Positions 44,295-56,773 of a stretch of 64,000 bases of DNA are shown here, one piece after another (position 1 is the first letter of the stretch; each line of letters starts with the position of its first letter). The stretch is from positions 1,058,501 through 1,122,500 of the forward strand of contig OZ038464.1 of the NCBI GenBank assembly GCA_964036295.1, read 5' to 3'. Source of the DNA: Plumapathes pennacea. Taxonomy: Eukaryota > Cnidaria > Anthozoa > Antipatharia > Myriopathidae. The position numbers and the translations under genes were made by a program. A model generated the notes under the pieces. The model worked only from the letters and a program-made list of their open reading frames with translations. It did no database searches and was not told where the DNA came from.

Positions 44295-46660
44295 AGTAGA
44301 ATGCAACAGTTGAAAGGGTATAAATACTTTTAATTTTGTCGACGAATGATAAATTTGTTATGCAAAAAGCAGTTATAGCCAACAAGAGAGATCACTCCTC
44401 AACCAAAGCTATGGAAAACAATATATTTATCACCTGCACATGCGCAAAGAGATCGTTCGCATTAATAGTTTTTCGCTTGCATCTTCGTTTGGACTAAAAT
44501 TGCAAGGCTTTGAGCTGTGCTACAAAAATAGATTTTTATGGGCATAAGCCGAGGGATGTGTCAATTCGTAAAACATGTCATTCCGGCCGCTCAACAATAA
44601 CAGTATTAATTACTAAACAGTTTTTCGGTAACAAGAGTAGCAGGTTCGTAGCACAGGCTCGAAAAAATATAAACGACTCGTAAAAATACTCCGCCTTAAT
44701 GCACTCTTTCTTGTGTGAACCCCTTTGAACCGAGCCATTTTCGTGACTACAAAATAAACCAACGTACATTGGATAGAAAAACCCACACTTTATACACTAC
44801 AAACCATCCCAAATTGAACTTGACACTCAATGACTAAACCTAACTCGAGAATAGAAAATCGCAAAAATTGGATCTTCTCCAAAACTTGTTGACTTTTTTG
44901 CAACATAAAACTATTTCGCCATTCTCGACAAATTCAACTGTTTTCCCTTTCATGGTATTCACAAGAGGGGACGATAGTGTTTCCATGGTAACTGGTTGGT
45001 ACACTAATTTATGGGGAACACACTCTTAATAAGAGCCCAATACCATTAGAAAGCTCTTCTGATAAAACTAATGCCGATAAAACTGAACTGTTGTTCCCTT
45101 TTATTGGCCTAGAAACTATCGGAAACCATTTCGAGCAACCTTAAAAGGCTGGGAGAATCAAAATCCCTTGCGCGCCTACCATTTTCAGGGACCCGCAAAA
45201 CCGAAAGCAATTTGTTGAAAAATCCATTTCCATCTCACTCACTTTGGAAGATTGGTTTCATTTGCACCGTGCCATAAGTTTATTGTGTACTCACATGTTT
45301 CATTCGAGTCGGAAACCGAAACCACCCTTCAGTTTTTCACACATTTCAGTGATACGTGTTTTAACCAACCAATAGTGGCAGCAAATGATTATGTATCTAG
45401 TTGTCTAGTTAATAATTTAATTCGTTTTAGTAAACACCAGGTTTATTTTTAATTGGTTTGAAAAAATATATACCAAAAGAAGCCACCGCCATTTCCTTGC
45501 TTGCGTGAACAATCGGGTTTTGCTTATTAATTTCCTGATTGTCCACAAATACTGTGGCCAAACGTGTTTAAACCAATCAAAAACCGTAGCAAATGCAGCA
45601 ATCACACGGTTTGAACAGTCACTCGGAAGCGGCTCTTCAAATGGGAAGGAGCCAGTGTTGATTATTCTCAGACACAAATCAAACTATTTTATCACGTAGC
45701 AAAAGTCATTAAACAACTCAGTTCCCAAGGCAAGTAGTTTAAAAACATTCTTAATTTTATATGATAATTCCCAGAGTTCTTTATCATTTCTCACAACCAT
45801 TGTATCTTCCTGACAGTTATTGTCACACGCAACAGGAGCTAAATTATTAAAGGAGATAAACTAATTACAAATCTGGTGGCTTTTCGTATCATTATATGCC
45901 TCGCTCCCCTCATTCTACAGCCTGGGTGAATATTAAACCAGCAAAATATGTCGTATTCAGTTTTCAGAGTAGCGCAAACCTTACTTTATCACACTTGTGT
46001 TATTATCAATAATGAATTAATCATTTTAAGGAGATAAACTAATTTAAAAATCTGGTGGCTTTTCGTATCGTTTTTATCCCTTGCTTCCCTCAATTTCCAA
46101 TCTGAGTAAAAATTGAACCAGCAAAATGTGTTGTTGCAAATTCAGTTTTCAGTAGAATAACTTGAACGTCACTTTACCACACTTGTGCTATTAACTACAC
46201 ATATAGAGGATATTACACGGCGGCGCGAAGATATGAATTTTATTTTCGAGTGGTAAAAACAATATTTTACGAAGGAGCGCTTCGTTTCTATATAATAAAA
46301 TGAATTATTCCACGGCCGCCACTTCATATCATCACCCAATGCTATATTTAACCTTCTGGGTTCTTCAGTAGCTTTTGTCCGATTAACACGAAGTTCACAG
46401 GTCTGCTAACCATCGCTCAATAAGACTCCCTATTTTTAACCCGTTCACTACCAAAAATGATTTGGAGACCACTCGAATAAAAGCTCTCAATAAGTACAAG
46501 AAAACAGCATCCAATTCCAACCCCCGAACTAAACTGTTTTATACCACTCAACTCTCAACTCTTAACAAACCCGGTGCTTACTATAATAAAGTACTCTACA
46601 GTGATCACTTACACCAGCATTTTGTTCTCGCTTATTTGCGGTAAAAAAAGGTTACAACGA

Positions 46661-47012
46661 GGTTATTACACGGGAAGGAGTGCAATACGGCGGAGTATTT
46701 TTACGAGTCGGTTTTATTTTTTCGAGCCTGCTTCAGGCGAGAAAAAATAAAACTGACGAGTAAAAATACAGCCGTATTGCACGACTTTTCGTGTAATAAA
46801 TTGTTTATTACACGACAAACGAAGCAGGGCAAACATTCTCGCCGCGCGCAAAATGGAACAAAAAAATGACGCGATCGTAAACTTTGCTTGCGAAAACTGA
46901 TCACGTAAGCTAATAAACCAGTTGATCTGGTTCCTGACGAGTGCAATACGCTCCCATTTTTGCACTCGTATTGGCCCGTATTTGCACTCGAAAATGTGAA
47001 GTCGTGTAATAA
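46661..47012. mobile_element. MITE-like element (about 350 bp), copy 2
   Basis: It matches 30137-30490 throughout. At the homologous site upstream of locus 6 (about 23640-23660) the flanks GCGGTAAAAAAA and TTTACACGCTGAGCACAA are nearly adjacent, giving a clear empty site. Confidence 0.7.
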
Positions 47013-47252
47013 ATTATTTTATTTACACGCTGAGCACAATTCATTTTTAGCTTTCACACTGTGAGCATCTATTGCAACTGTCGTATCACATGGCGCCGGG
47101 AAATTACCGTTGCGTCTCTTTAATTAATATCCGGCACAAATATTATCATAAGTTTGTATCTAGTCACAACACAGACCAGTTGAGTTGTTAAACTGAACTA
47201 CTTCACGAGTTAAACAACACAAGCAAAGTTATTTCACATCTCGTTGTTCAAC

Positions 47253-48552
47253 ATGTTGCCACATCGAACAAAATTAGTTTTTCTCCTTCTCACTTCGCTG
47301 CCATTTTCGCTCCAACAATCTTGCGATTTTTTCAGCGGTGTGAAGGTACACAACTACGCGCTGCTTGGTTACAGCTTCGACTCCACTAACACAGGAGATT
47401 CGTTTTCTTGTGGTCATCGATGTTTGTCTCACGACCAGTGCAAGTCCTACAACTACGCCCTGTCCGGAGCACAGCAAGGTTTGTGTGAACTCAACAGTGC
47501 GGGGAGGGACGCTTCAAAACCTCTCCACTACAGACCTGGCTTTGTGTTTGTCGGAGCGGTCCCGAAACAGGTGAGTAGCGTCTCTGAAATAAGACCAAAA
47601 AAATGAAAAAAATTCCGAAATTCACTCGACTCATTTTGTCAAAAGAATATTTACAACCTGAAGTTCTTGATTTCGTTACGAACATCAAACGCCATCTTAT
47701 CTTGAGAGTGCTGAACGGCTTTTAAAAATTCAGCTCAGCAATATCGCAAAGTACTACCCTTGAAGTATTTTAAATAATTAATAGTATACTTCCAAGCCTT
47801 TTCAAAGGGCTCTTACAAACCTTGCTTACCTTTAGAAATGAGAATGAAACTTCCTTTTTTTTTGTTTTTTGTTTTTTGTTTTTTTGTTTTTTTGTTTTTT
47901 TTTTTTTTAGAAAAACACCCACAAGAGTTGCTTCAACCACTGGAAAGATGGAGCGCGGATCTCTGGAACGTTTCGCATCCAGGAAGACAGTAACAACCCT
48001 TTTGACGTGTACTGCGACTTCGGCTCCGAATCCGGATGGGTCTGGACATTGGTCATGTCCCAAAGCCACAAAAACAGAGCGATGTCAGAGTTCAGATCAG
48101 CGCCGTTTTTTGCAAACGCGCCGGTGGACGCAGAAAATCTGAACTGGGAGGCTTACAGACTCTCACTCGAGAACATGGAACATCTGAAGTCCCAGTCCAC
48201 TCACTGGCGCGTCACCTGCAGTTTTCCCGCGCACGGCGTGGACTACACAGATTACGTGCGAGCCAAGTTCACAGAATTCGATCCTCTCACTTTTATGGGA
48301 GAAAACTCTTGCAAGAAAGTTGAATATATAAATGTGCGAGGCCACAACTGTTCTAGATGTACGAGCAATTGGTGGCAGATACCAGAGCTTCTTCATCACG
48401 ACAGCTCTTATAACAGTTGTGAGTTTGGAAGAACCCCTGGACATGTGTCAGGTGAAGACAACTTCGGGGCGTACATAAGCACAAACCCCGCGTTCCGATG
48501 CTCCAGCAGCGACAATTCCAGCACAAATCACTGGTTTGGAAGACGCGTCTGA
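47253..48552 (+). CDS. Locus 11: secreted PAN/Apple + fibrinogen-like protein, complete
   Basis: Exon 1 is 47253-47570 (106 codons, MLPHRTKLVF) and exon 2 is 47911-48552 (213 residues), with a 340-bp intron. The acceptor is TTTTTTTTAG behind a T-tract broken by single Gs, unlike the CAG acceptors of siblings. Exon 2 starts with CFNHW instead of CFDHW. Its cassettes are the most distinct in the array: FMGENSCKKVEYIN, HNCSRCTSNWWQIPELLHHDSS (two residues shorter), RTPGHVSGEDNFGAYISTNPAF. In the PAN-like part SCAHRC reads SCGHRC and LQYRPGF reads LHYRPGF. The frame is open throughout. Confidence 0.88.
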
Positions 48553-51122
48553 GCAGCTGAGGCGACGGACATTGAGTCAAAAGACTCTGTTACAGCTAAA
48601 CCTTTTTATCAAAAACAATCTTAAAAAGAATGCAGAAACCACGAACGCAAGTTAACAGCATTGTGCACATTTATTTGTTATTTATATTATAAAATGAAAT
48701 CTGAGGATAATAATTCCATTTATCGCACCTTTCAGTATAATAGTTGAGGCGTTGCTAGCACACGGCGTGGACTACACAGAGTACGTGCAAGTCCAGTTCA
48801 CAGAATTCAACCTTCAACCTTCTGATTTTTCAGTTATGTAGAAACCAATTTAAACGTGTTATGAAATTAAAAGATGAAAAAGCCCAAAGCCAAATTTTAG
48901 TCCGATAAACCACTTTCATAAACATGCGCAGTTCGCGAGGCTCAGGCATTTTGGCGGGAAAAGAGGAGAACTTCTTCTTTTATCACAGTGCAATTAGGGT
49001 AGAAACAAAACCAAGCTTAGCAAATAAATTACGTAGCAGACACTCAATTATACAAGAAGTAAAAAGTACCGTTATCTTTTTGTTACTGAGCACAGAAAAT
49101 CTCAAGAGTGATCAACATCAATTTTCTCCTTCAGTTTCTAACCAGAGATATATCATGGACAGTGTGGAGAGCTTGGCCTTTGATAGTTTGCTCAGATGAA
49201 AGGTGGTCTAAGTATCAATTCTCACTACATCAATCATACAGTTTCATCTTGAAAGGCTGGGAGATTCTGCATTTTGAGCTTGGCAATGCACCACAGTCCC
49301 TTGCGCGCCAAAGACCTCGACCCGTCATTTTCAGGGTCCCGCAAAATCGAAAGCAATAGGAAGTCAATTTCCATCTGACTCATTTGGAAGAAAATTGGTT
49401 TTATTTGCACCGTGCTGTGAACCTATTGTGTCATCCTATGTTTCATTCGAGTTGGAAACCGAAGCCAGCCTTCAATTTATCACACATTTACGGACACAAA
49501 AGTAAAATGAAATCCAATAAATCGTACCAAGGTATAACAAGTAATTTATCAAGAGAGAAGTGATCCCATCTCGCACTGGGAATACGTGTTTTAGCCAACC
49601 CATGGTGGCAGCGAATGATTATGGTATCTAGTTGTCTGGTTAATAATTAATCAGCTTAAGTAAACAACAGCTATATACTTGATTGGTTTCAAGAAATTGT
49701 ACATATATACCGAGAAAGAAGTCACTGCCATTTCCTTACATGTGTGAACAGATCGCAATTGGGTTTTGCTTATTAAATTCCTGATTGTCCACGAATACTG
49801 CCTATGTTTGAACCAATCAAAAACCGTACTAAATGCATCAATCACACAACTTTTAACAGTCGTTTGAAAGCGGCTCTTCAAATGGGAAGGAGCTAGTGTT
49901 GATTATTCTCAGACACAAAACGGACTGTTTTATCACAAAACAAGAGTCAACAACAAGAATCCCAAAAAGTTTGAAAATATCCCCAGTTTTATGTTCTAAT
50001 TCTCAGCAAAAGCTCTTCATCGTTTATCAAACCCATTGTATCTTCCTGAACAGTGCTATCACAAGCAACGGAGACTAAATAAATTATTAAAGGAGGTAAA
50101 CTAATTAAAAATCCGGTGGCTTTTTAGTATCATTATATGCCTTGCGTCCCTTATACTCCAGCCTGGGTAAAAATTGAACCAAAAAAATGTGTCGTATTCA
50201 GTTTTCAGAGTAGCACGAACCTTACTTTATCACACTTGTGTTATTATCAATAATGAATTAATCATTTTAAGGAGATAAACTAATTAAATTTCCGATGGCT
50301 TTCGTATCGTTATATCCGCGACCCTTGCTTCCCTCAGCCTCCTGCCTGGGTAAAAATTGAACCAGCAAAATGTGTTGTTGCAAATTCAGTTTTCAGTGGA
50401 ATAACTTGAACCTCAGTTTATCATACTTGTGTAGAATGAATTGTTTCACGGCCGTCACTCTGTATTATCACCCAACGCTTTATTTACTATAAAATAAATT
50501 TGAAATTTCTAATCTGGGTTTCTCATTTGCTTTTGTATTTTGCATAACTGTGTCACGAACACGTTGCAAACGAGGACTTCAAATTCAGAGGCCTGCAAAC
50601 CAACGCTCAAATAGACTCCCTATGTTTTTGAGCCCCTCCATTGCCAAAAGCGAATTAGAATTAAATGTGAGACCACTCGAATGAAAGTTCTGAATAAGCA
50701 CAAAAGAACAGTATTCAATTCACTCAGTTTTTAACAAATTCGGCGCTTTTTACATAAACTGTTCTACCATTGTAAGTATCTGTTGTAACTCTTGTATCTC
50801 GCGACGTTCTAAAATTATCTCTCGCGTCTCTTTAATTAATATTGCCATAGGTTTGCGGCATATTTGCGATATCGACAAAACGTTTGTAATTATTTTATTT
50901 CCACACGCTGAGCATAATTAGTTTTGCTTTCTTACTGTGAGCATCTATTGCAACTCTCGCATCACGTGACGTCCTGAATATTATCTCTTGCGTCTCTTTA
51001 ATTAATATCCGGCACAAATATTGTCATAAGTTTGTGTCAAAACTCGGACCCAGTTGAGTTGCAATAGTTGACGAGTTAACCAACACAGTCAAGCAAAGTT
51101 ATTTCACAGTTCGTTCTTCAAC
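48553..51122. other. Intergenic between loci 11 and 12
   Basis: It contains a short exon 2 fragment (48757-48833), diverged MITE-like sequence (about 49100-49290), and the module shared with 45050-46200, including two related units starting GGAG(A/G)TAAACTAATTAAA (about 50093 and 50271). The upstream region of locus 12 starts after about 50930. No gene is recognised. Confidence 0.5.
48757..48833 (+). pseudogene. Short exon 2 fragment
   Basis: CACACGGCGTGGACTACACA, then GTACGTGCAAG and CAGTTCACAGAATTCAA, reproduce about 60 bp of the middle of exon 2 (HGVDYTDYVRAKFTEF). Both ends break off into unrelated sequence. It has no coding capacity. Confidence 0.7.
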
Positions 51123-51771
51123 ATGTCGCCAAACCGCGCAAAATTACTTTATCTCCTCCTTATTTCGTTGCCATTTTCGCTCCAACAATCTTGCGAGTCT
51201 TTCGGCGGTGTGGAGGTACAAGACTACGCTATGCTTGGTTACAGCTTCGACTCAACCAACACAGAAGATTCGTATTCTTGTGCTCATCGATGTTTGTCTC
51301 ACGACCAGTGCAAGTCCTACAACTACGCCCTATCCGGAGCACAGCAAGGTTTGTGTGAACTCAACAGTGCGGAAAGGGACGCTTCTAAACCTCTCCAGTA
51401 CAGACCTGGCTTTGTGTTTGTCGGAGATGTCATGAAACAGGTGAGTAGCGTCTTTGAAATAAGACCGAAAAAATGAAGACAAATTCTGAAATTCACTCGA
51501 CCCATTTTGTCAAAAGAATGAATATTTTCAACCTGAAGTTTTATATTTCGTTACGAACATCAAACGCCATTTTATCTTAAGAGCGCTGTTAGAAAGGATT
51601 TTGAAAAATCAGCTCAGCAATATCGCAAAGTAAAATTACTACCCTTTAAGTGTTGTTAATAATTAATAGTATACTTCCATGCCTTTTCAAATAAGGGCTC
51701 TTACAGACCTTGCTTCCCTTAGAAATGAGAATGAAACCTTTTTCTTTTTTCTTTCTTTCTTTCTTTCTTTT

Positions 51772-51802
<31 letters not shown>

Positions 51803-52456
51803 CTTTTTCAGAAAAGCACCCACAAGAGTTGCTTCGACCACTGGAAAGGTGGCGCGCGGATCTCTGGAACGTTTCGCATCCAGGAAGACAGTAACAACCC
51901 TTTTGACGTGTACTGCGACTTCGGCTCAGAGACCGGATGGGTCTGGACCCTAGTCATGTCCCAAAGCCACAAAAACAGAGCGATGACAGAGTTCAGATCA
52001 ACGCTGTTTTTCACAAACGCGCCGGTGGACAAAGAAAATCCGAACTGGGAGGCTTACAGACTCTCACTCAAGAACATGGAACATCTGAAGTCCCAGTCCA
52101 CTCACTGGCGCGTCACCTGCAGTTTTTCCGCGCACGGTGTGGACTACACAGATTACGTGCGAGCCAAGTTCACAGAATTCGACCCTCTGAGTTTTGAAGG
52201 AGTTGGAGTTTGTAAGAAAGTCGAACGCATGAATATGCGAGGGCACAAGTGTACAGGATGTACGAGTGCTTGGTGGCAGAAGTCTAATATGTTTCTTCAC
52301 CACGACAGCTCTTATAACAGTTGTGAGTTTGGTATCACCGCTGGACATGTGTCCAGTGAAGACAACTTCGGGTTTTACCGCAACACAAACCCCAAGTTCC
52401 GTTGTTCCAACAGCGACGATTCCAGCACAAATCACTGGTTTGGAAGACGCGTGTGA
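51123..52456 (+). CDS. Locus 12: secreted PAN/Apple + fibrinogen-like protein, complete
   Basis: Exon 1 is 51123-51440 (106 codons, MSPNRAKLLYLLLISLPFS) and exon 2 is 51812-52456 (214 residues), with a 371-bp intron and a long T-tract acceptor. The 5' part of exon 2 (KSTHKSCFDHWKGG, FEGVGVCKKVERMN, WWQKSNMFLHHDSS) is nearly identical to locus 7. The end (SSYNSCEFGITAGHVSSEDNFGFYRNTNPKF) is like locus 10, and so is the 3' flank. It is thus a recombinant of those types. In the PAN-like part the usual GRDASKP reads ERDASKP. Confidence 0.9.
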
Positions 52457-52691
52457 GGAGCCGAGGCGACGGAGATCCGTCAACAAAAGCCTGTTACAGC
52501 TGTGTCTTTTATCAGAAACAGAAGCTTTGAAGAAAGCACTAAACTACGAATTCCGCAAAACAGCACTGTGGGATTATAATTCCACTATCGCACCTTTCAG
52601 TATAATAGTTGAGGGTTTGAGGTGTTTCCTGTTTGCACATGACCGCTATCACTACTAGTGAGGACAACTCAGTGCACTTCCGAAAGTCGAC

Positions 52692-52963
52692 GGTTCGCAT
52701 GTTCCTGCTAAAAGAATTCCGCGGAAAGTTTACGTGCGAGTCAGGTTCGAAAATCTTGACCCTTTGATTTCTGAGACAACACTACTTGTAAAAAAGTCTA
52801 ATATATGAACGCGCGAGGTCATAACTGCATACAATGTCTGGGTGTCTGATGGGAAACGAGTCGTCACTAATCACGATAGCTCTTTCAATTGTAATTTTAG
52901 GAACCCACGGTTTGTTCTCCACCGCTTCGAGTTTTTTTTTTTTTGGTTTGGAAGACCCATGTA
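52692..52963 (+). pseudogene. Decayed exon 2 relic downstream of locus 12
   Basis: The third copy of the relic at 22030 and 43545. It is slightly shorter near the end (fewer T before GGTTTGGAAGACCC). Confidence 0.7.
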
Positions 52964-53371
52964 AGACACAGGCCATTTTTTGTTAAACGCTATGTTACAG
53001 TTGGGCATTTTGTTAACAACAGTCTAAGCTTTAAAACATTAACCTTTTCACTCCCAACAATGATCAACTTCAATTTTCTTTAGTTCTGTCTCCCACCAGA
53101 GGTCTATCATAAAGTATGAGAATTTAGCATTTGATACCTTGCTCAAATGACAGCTAAATAAAGATCGCAATTGGGTTTTGCTTATTAAATTCCTATTATC
53201 CACGAATACTGCCTATGTTTGAACCAATCAAAAACCGTAGTAAATGCACCAATCACATAATTTTTTAACCGTCGTTTGAAAGCGGCTCTTCAAATGGGAA
53301 GGAGCTAGTGTTGATTATTCCTCATACACAAAACTGACTGTTTTATCACAAAACAAGAGTCAACAACAAGG

Positions 53372-53607
53372 ATCCCATGAATGTTCGAGGGCACAGGTGT
53401 ACAGGATGTACGTGCGCTTGGTGGCAGAAGTCTCATGTGTTCCTTCACCACGACAGCTTCGAGAACGGGTGTGAATTTGGAAGCACCACTGGATCTGTGA
53501 ACACTGAAGACAACTTTGGGTTTTACTCGGCCACAAACACAAAGTTCCGTTGTTCCAGCAGCGACAATTCCAACACAAATCACTGGTTTGGAAAACGCAC
53601 TCTTTAA
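53372..53607 (+). pseudogene. 3' fragment of exon 2, open but lacking its 5' part
   Basis: The frame from 53377 encodes MNVRGHRCTGCTCAWWQKSH, then HHDSFENGCEFG, FGFYSATNTKF and NHWFGKRTL-stop. It corresponds to the last third of locus 6 exon 2 and has no mutations that break the frame. Upstream it joins a dispersed repeat at AACAAGGATCCC. No acceptor, PAN exon or signal peptide precedes it nearby, so it is a fragment left by the beta duplication breakpoint. Confidence 0.8.
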
Positions 53608-54366
53608 GGTATCACCCCCTCCCCTACCCCCCACCTCACTCTCCACCCCCACCCCCCCCCCCCCCCCTCAAAAAAAACATATGCCAAACAAGTTTTAAAT
53701 TTTTTACTTGACAAAAGTGAAATATTCGCATGCAATATATTAAAAATTTTGTTGGAAATCAGCACATTGATTCTCAGTGGTGGTTGTCATGGATATCTAT
53801 CGAAGTTCTCCTTTTACATCTAACAGAGCAATGAAGAGTTGCTATCAAAAACAAGCTTGTGGTAGGAATTGTTTTTATAGACTTTATGAAGTCTTACAAA
53901 ACATCCTGTTGCAAATGTTAAAGTTGCATTTCAATTGTGCTGGTTATTTCTTCCATACATGGCACTAATATATTGCCAAGGCATGGATTCCAGATCATAT
54001 CTAATATATACATGGCATCCTCTCAGGCCGCATGGAAACGAATATTGCATGGTACCAGTGACAGACTTTATATCAATGATGAATGTTCCAAAGAATGTAC
54101 TCATTGAGAGCTTTCATTTGAGCTAGGGTTTATATCTTTACGTTTCATTTGACAGTTCAGGAGCTGGAATTTTTCTATGTTGAGTTTGGCAGTGAAAAAG
54201 TTAAATAATTGTTTGGGTCTTTATTTGGTGAGGGGAACACATGTTATGATAATAACAAAAACCCCTTGTCATTTAAAAAGATTCTATTTACCAAGATATA
54301 TTCATTGCACAGCTAACCTGGCACAAATAATCACCAGCATGAGCAACAAAAAGAGCAAGCAACAAA

Positions 54367-54775
54367 TCCTGGGAGGGGGGTACTCAAAATTTTGGGTGGG
54401 AGTGTGCCACCTGGGACTGAAAACCCTTACCCTATTTCAGACAAAAATGTGTGATTTTAGACCCTACTTCAGGACAAAATTTGTGACTTAAGACCCTATT
54501 TCACACCAAAATATGCAATTTTTGACGATTTTCAAACCAAAATTTGCAATCTTCGACCCTGTCTCACACCAAAAATTGTGAATATGACCATACAGATCAA
54601 ATATTAAATTCTCCTACCCTATTGAAAATGATACCCTTTGGGGATGCTCATATCTATATGAAGTATATATGGGAGTACACTGCCCCCCCCCCCCCCCCCC
54701 CCCCCCTCCCATCAGGCCTGCCACAGAAAATTGCCAGTTAGAGCAACAAAAAGAGCAAGCAAGCAACAAATATAT
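54367..54775. mobile_element. Insert of unknown type flanked by direct repeats
   Basis: Relative to 25945-25980, about 400 bp are inserted between two copies of AGCAACAAAAAGAGCAAGCA. The insert starts GGGAGGGGGGTACTC and ends near GGGAGTACACTGCCCCCCC, so its ends are weakly inverted. Its interior repeats variants of GACCCTATTTCACACCAAAA every ~45 bp. No protein is encoded. Confidence 0.5.
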
Positions 54776-56540
54776 GTACTACAATGTAACAAGGGTTCAA
54801 CAGCACTAGTAAACTGACTTAGATTTGACAAACTGCTCATCTTGTAAAGTACACTAATTGTTTTATTATAGCATGTTTTCTGTGTTTTGGTAGGGCCATG
54901 GTACAAATTGATTTTTCCAACAATTCAAGAAGAAAATGTATCAGAGGCATGAGCATTAACAGTTCAATCTACTTCAACTAGAGTTCCAATTCAGATTGAA
55001 AGCACTTGAAATATAGATTTAAATTAGCTTATAACAATTGCAACAAAATATCTTATCGTTTTATTACTATCACGAGCAGTCGAAACAAGAATAGGTTCTG
55101 ACATTTAATTGACCGTCAACAACAAAGCACATACTCGTTTGACTACAGTTGTTCTCGTTTTTAAAATAGAATCACGCTTAAAGATTTCATTATAATCCCT
55201 TTTTCTTTTCTCCACCTCTCTCCACTCGGGCAATATATTGCTACAAGTTAATTGATTCATAAAAATTGAAACTGCTGCGATATTCACTCGTTCGTTACGA
55301 GTTAGTCTGCAGTGGTAAATAATTTGCTGCAAATTCGTGTCTTTGGCGTATAATTTGTGAGAAAATTCTACTTTATACTGCTTGAGAACATGTCACGTCA
55401 ACGCATCGAGCAAAATAATTCTTACCTTCAATTCTCCCGATTCTTAGAAGAGCCTCCTAATGCATCGCAAGCAGTCCTATAACGTAAATACACAAAACAA
55501 GTTTCCCCAGCTGCGTAAATTATCAAACGATTCATTGTAAACAAACAATAAACAAGAGCTCTGCTGTACCGAGTGTCACTTCATTCCGCCATCTTGAATT
55601 TCCCACAAAGGAGCACGCGCTGGGCTAGTCCCAGGTTCTACTCGGCCAAGTGAGAAGATTGACAGAACTGCGACCATTATCCGTCACTCGCGAAGGTCAC
55701 CTTCAGATTTTGTTTAACAGTCCAGGAGTTGGAAGTGAACACTGCTATTATGTATTAGAATTAACTCACTGAGCTCATAATCTAATATTGTTAATTTATG
55801 CACAGTCCCCTCTTGCGTCATCCTATTAAGAAGAATTTGAAGTCGCACGCGAGAGCACGGCGACCCTGAGAACATGTCAATTTCAGATATTCACGTGCTA
55901 CTTTTGTCTTCTGTGATTAGTTTTATTGTTTCACCGACGTTGCCGTCGTCCTCTCTTAAAGTCCCTATTGACAAAAGAACTACTCTAACTTAGAAAATTA
56001 CTTTTCCCATTGATTCATTCCTGCAATATGGAGACATCAAAACTTTCCGCAATGCAAAGAAAGCAGTGAAGAAGAGAAGGACATCCGGGTACAATCACAT
56101 CTCAAATGAAGAAGACAAGAACATCCGAGTCATTCACATCTTGCTGTACTGGTTGCCAAGCGGACCACAAAGTTTTTTTCTTTTTTTTTTTTTTTTTTTT
56201 TTCATATTAATATTAATATTACAACCAACATGATATACATTATTGGGAAAAAAACAGGATCTTGACTGGCTTTTAAGTTGAGAGGTTTATGCACACGTTT
56301 TCATAGAACCTGTTAATTATTAACACTTGAGCTTGCAAACACATCACCTGAACACCTGATCGCGTTTTCTTGGTTTTCAAGTAATAGCCTACCCTTCATT
56401 AGTATTCCTCCTTTGCAGAACTACATAATGCTTTATGGAGAACTCAGCATTTAAATTTTCTTCTTAAGTGGTTGTGAGAATATTTATCAAAATACTCGGG
56501 TGTGAACAGGTCAGTCAAAAGTTGGAAAATCTTCGCCCCA

Positions 56541-56773
56541 CTACTCTTCCACATCACTCAGCTCGATAGTTTTACCACTACCTTATGAATTAATAAAAGC
56601 CAAAGGTAAGTGACTAAGATTAAGATGTAGTAAGATCGATGAATGCTTTTTTTCTGGCAAAGGAGACCATTAACATGATGTAAATTGTAAACAGCGGGTT
56701 ATAAACACTCAATATTCCAAGATCTTTCTTATTTTTCAAATTTTCAGTCTTTCCATAATTCTGTGGCGCTCTA
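56541..56773 (-). pseudogene. Decayed copy of the minus-strand membrane exon
   Basis: Paralogue of 27737-27965. One T is missing in the GTTTTTACC stretch, and the GATGAGTGCTCTTTGC segment is replaced by a longer, different one, so the frame is broken. The CAG acceptor is still present. Confidence 0.35.

Larger units (their letters stand above)
43308..47252. other. Intergenic between loci 10 and 11
   Basis: It starts with the same 3' module as locus 5: a decayed exon 2 (43545-43830), the MITE (43918-44126), an 85-bp tandem duplication (44125-44294) and a reverse fragment of the ~350-bp element. Positions 45050-46200 hold sequence shared with 49050-50420, including a tandem pair of ~177-bp units starting AAGGAGATAAACTAATT (45850 and 46027). 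A damaged palindromic element (about 46205-46320), the second ~350-bp element (46661-47012) and the locus 11 upstream region follow. No intact gene is seen. Confidence 0.5.

Noticed and set aside
48924-49199. 91-codon plus-strand frame between loci 11 and 12
   Set aside because: Its second half coincides with a diverged MITE-like repeat (compare 22400-22607), and no splice or domain signal is present.
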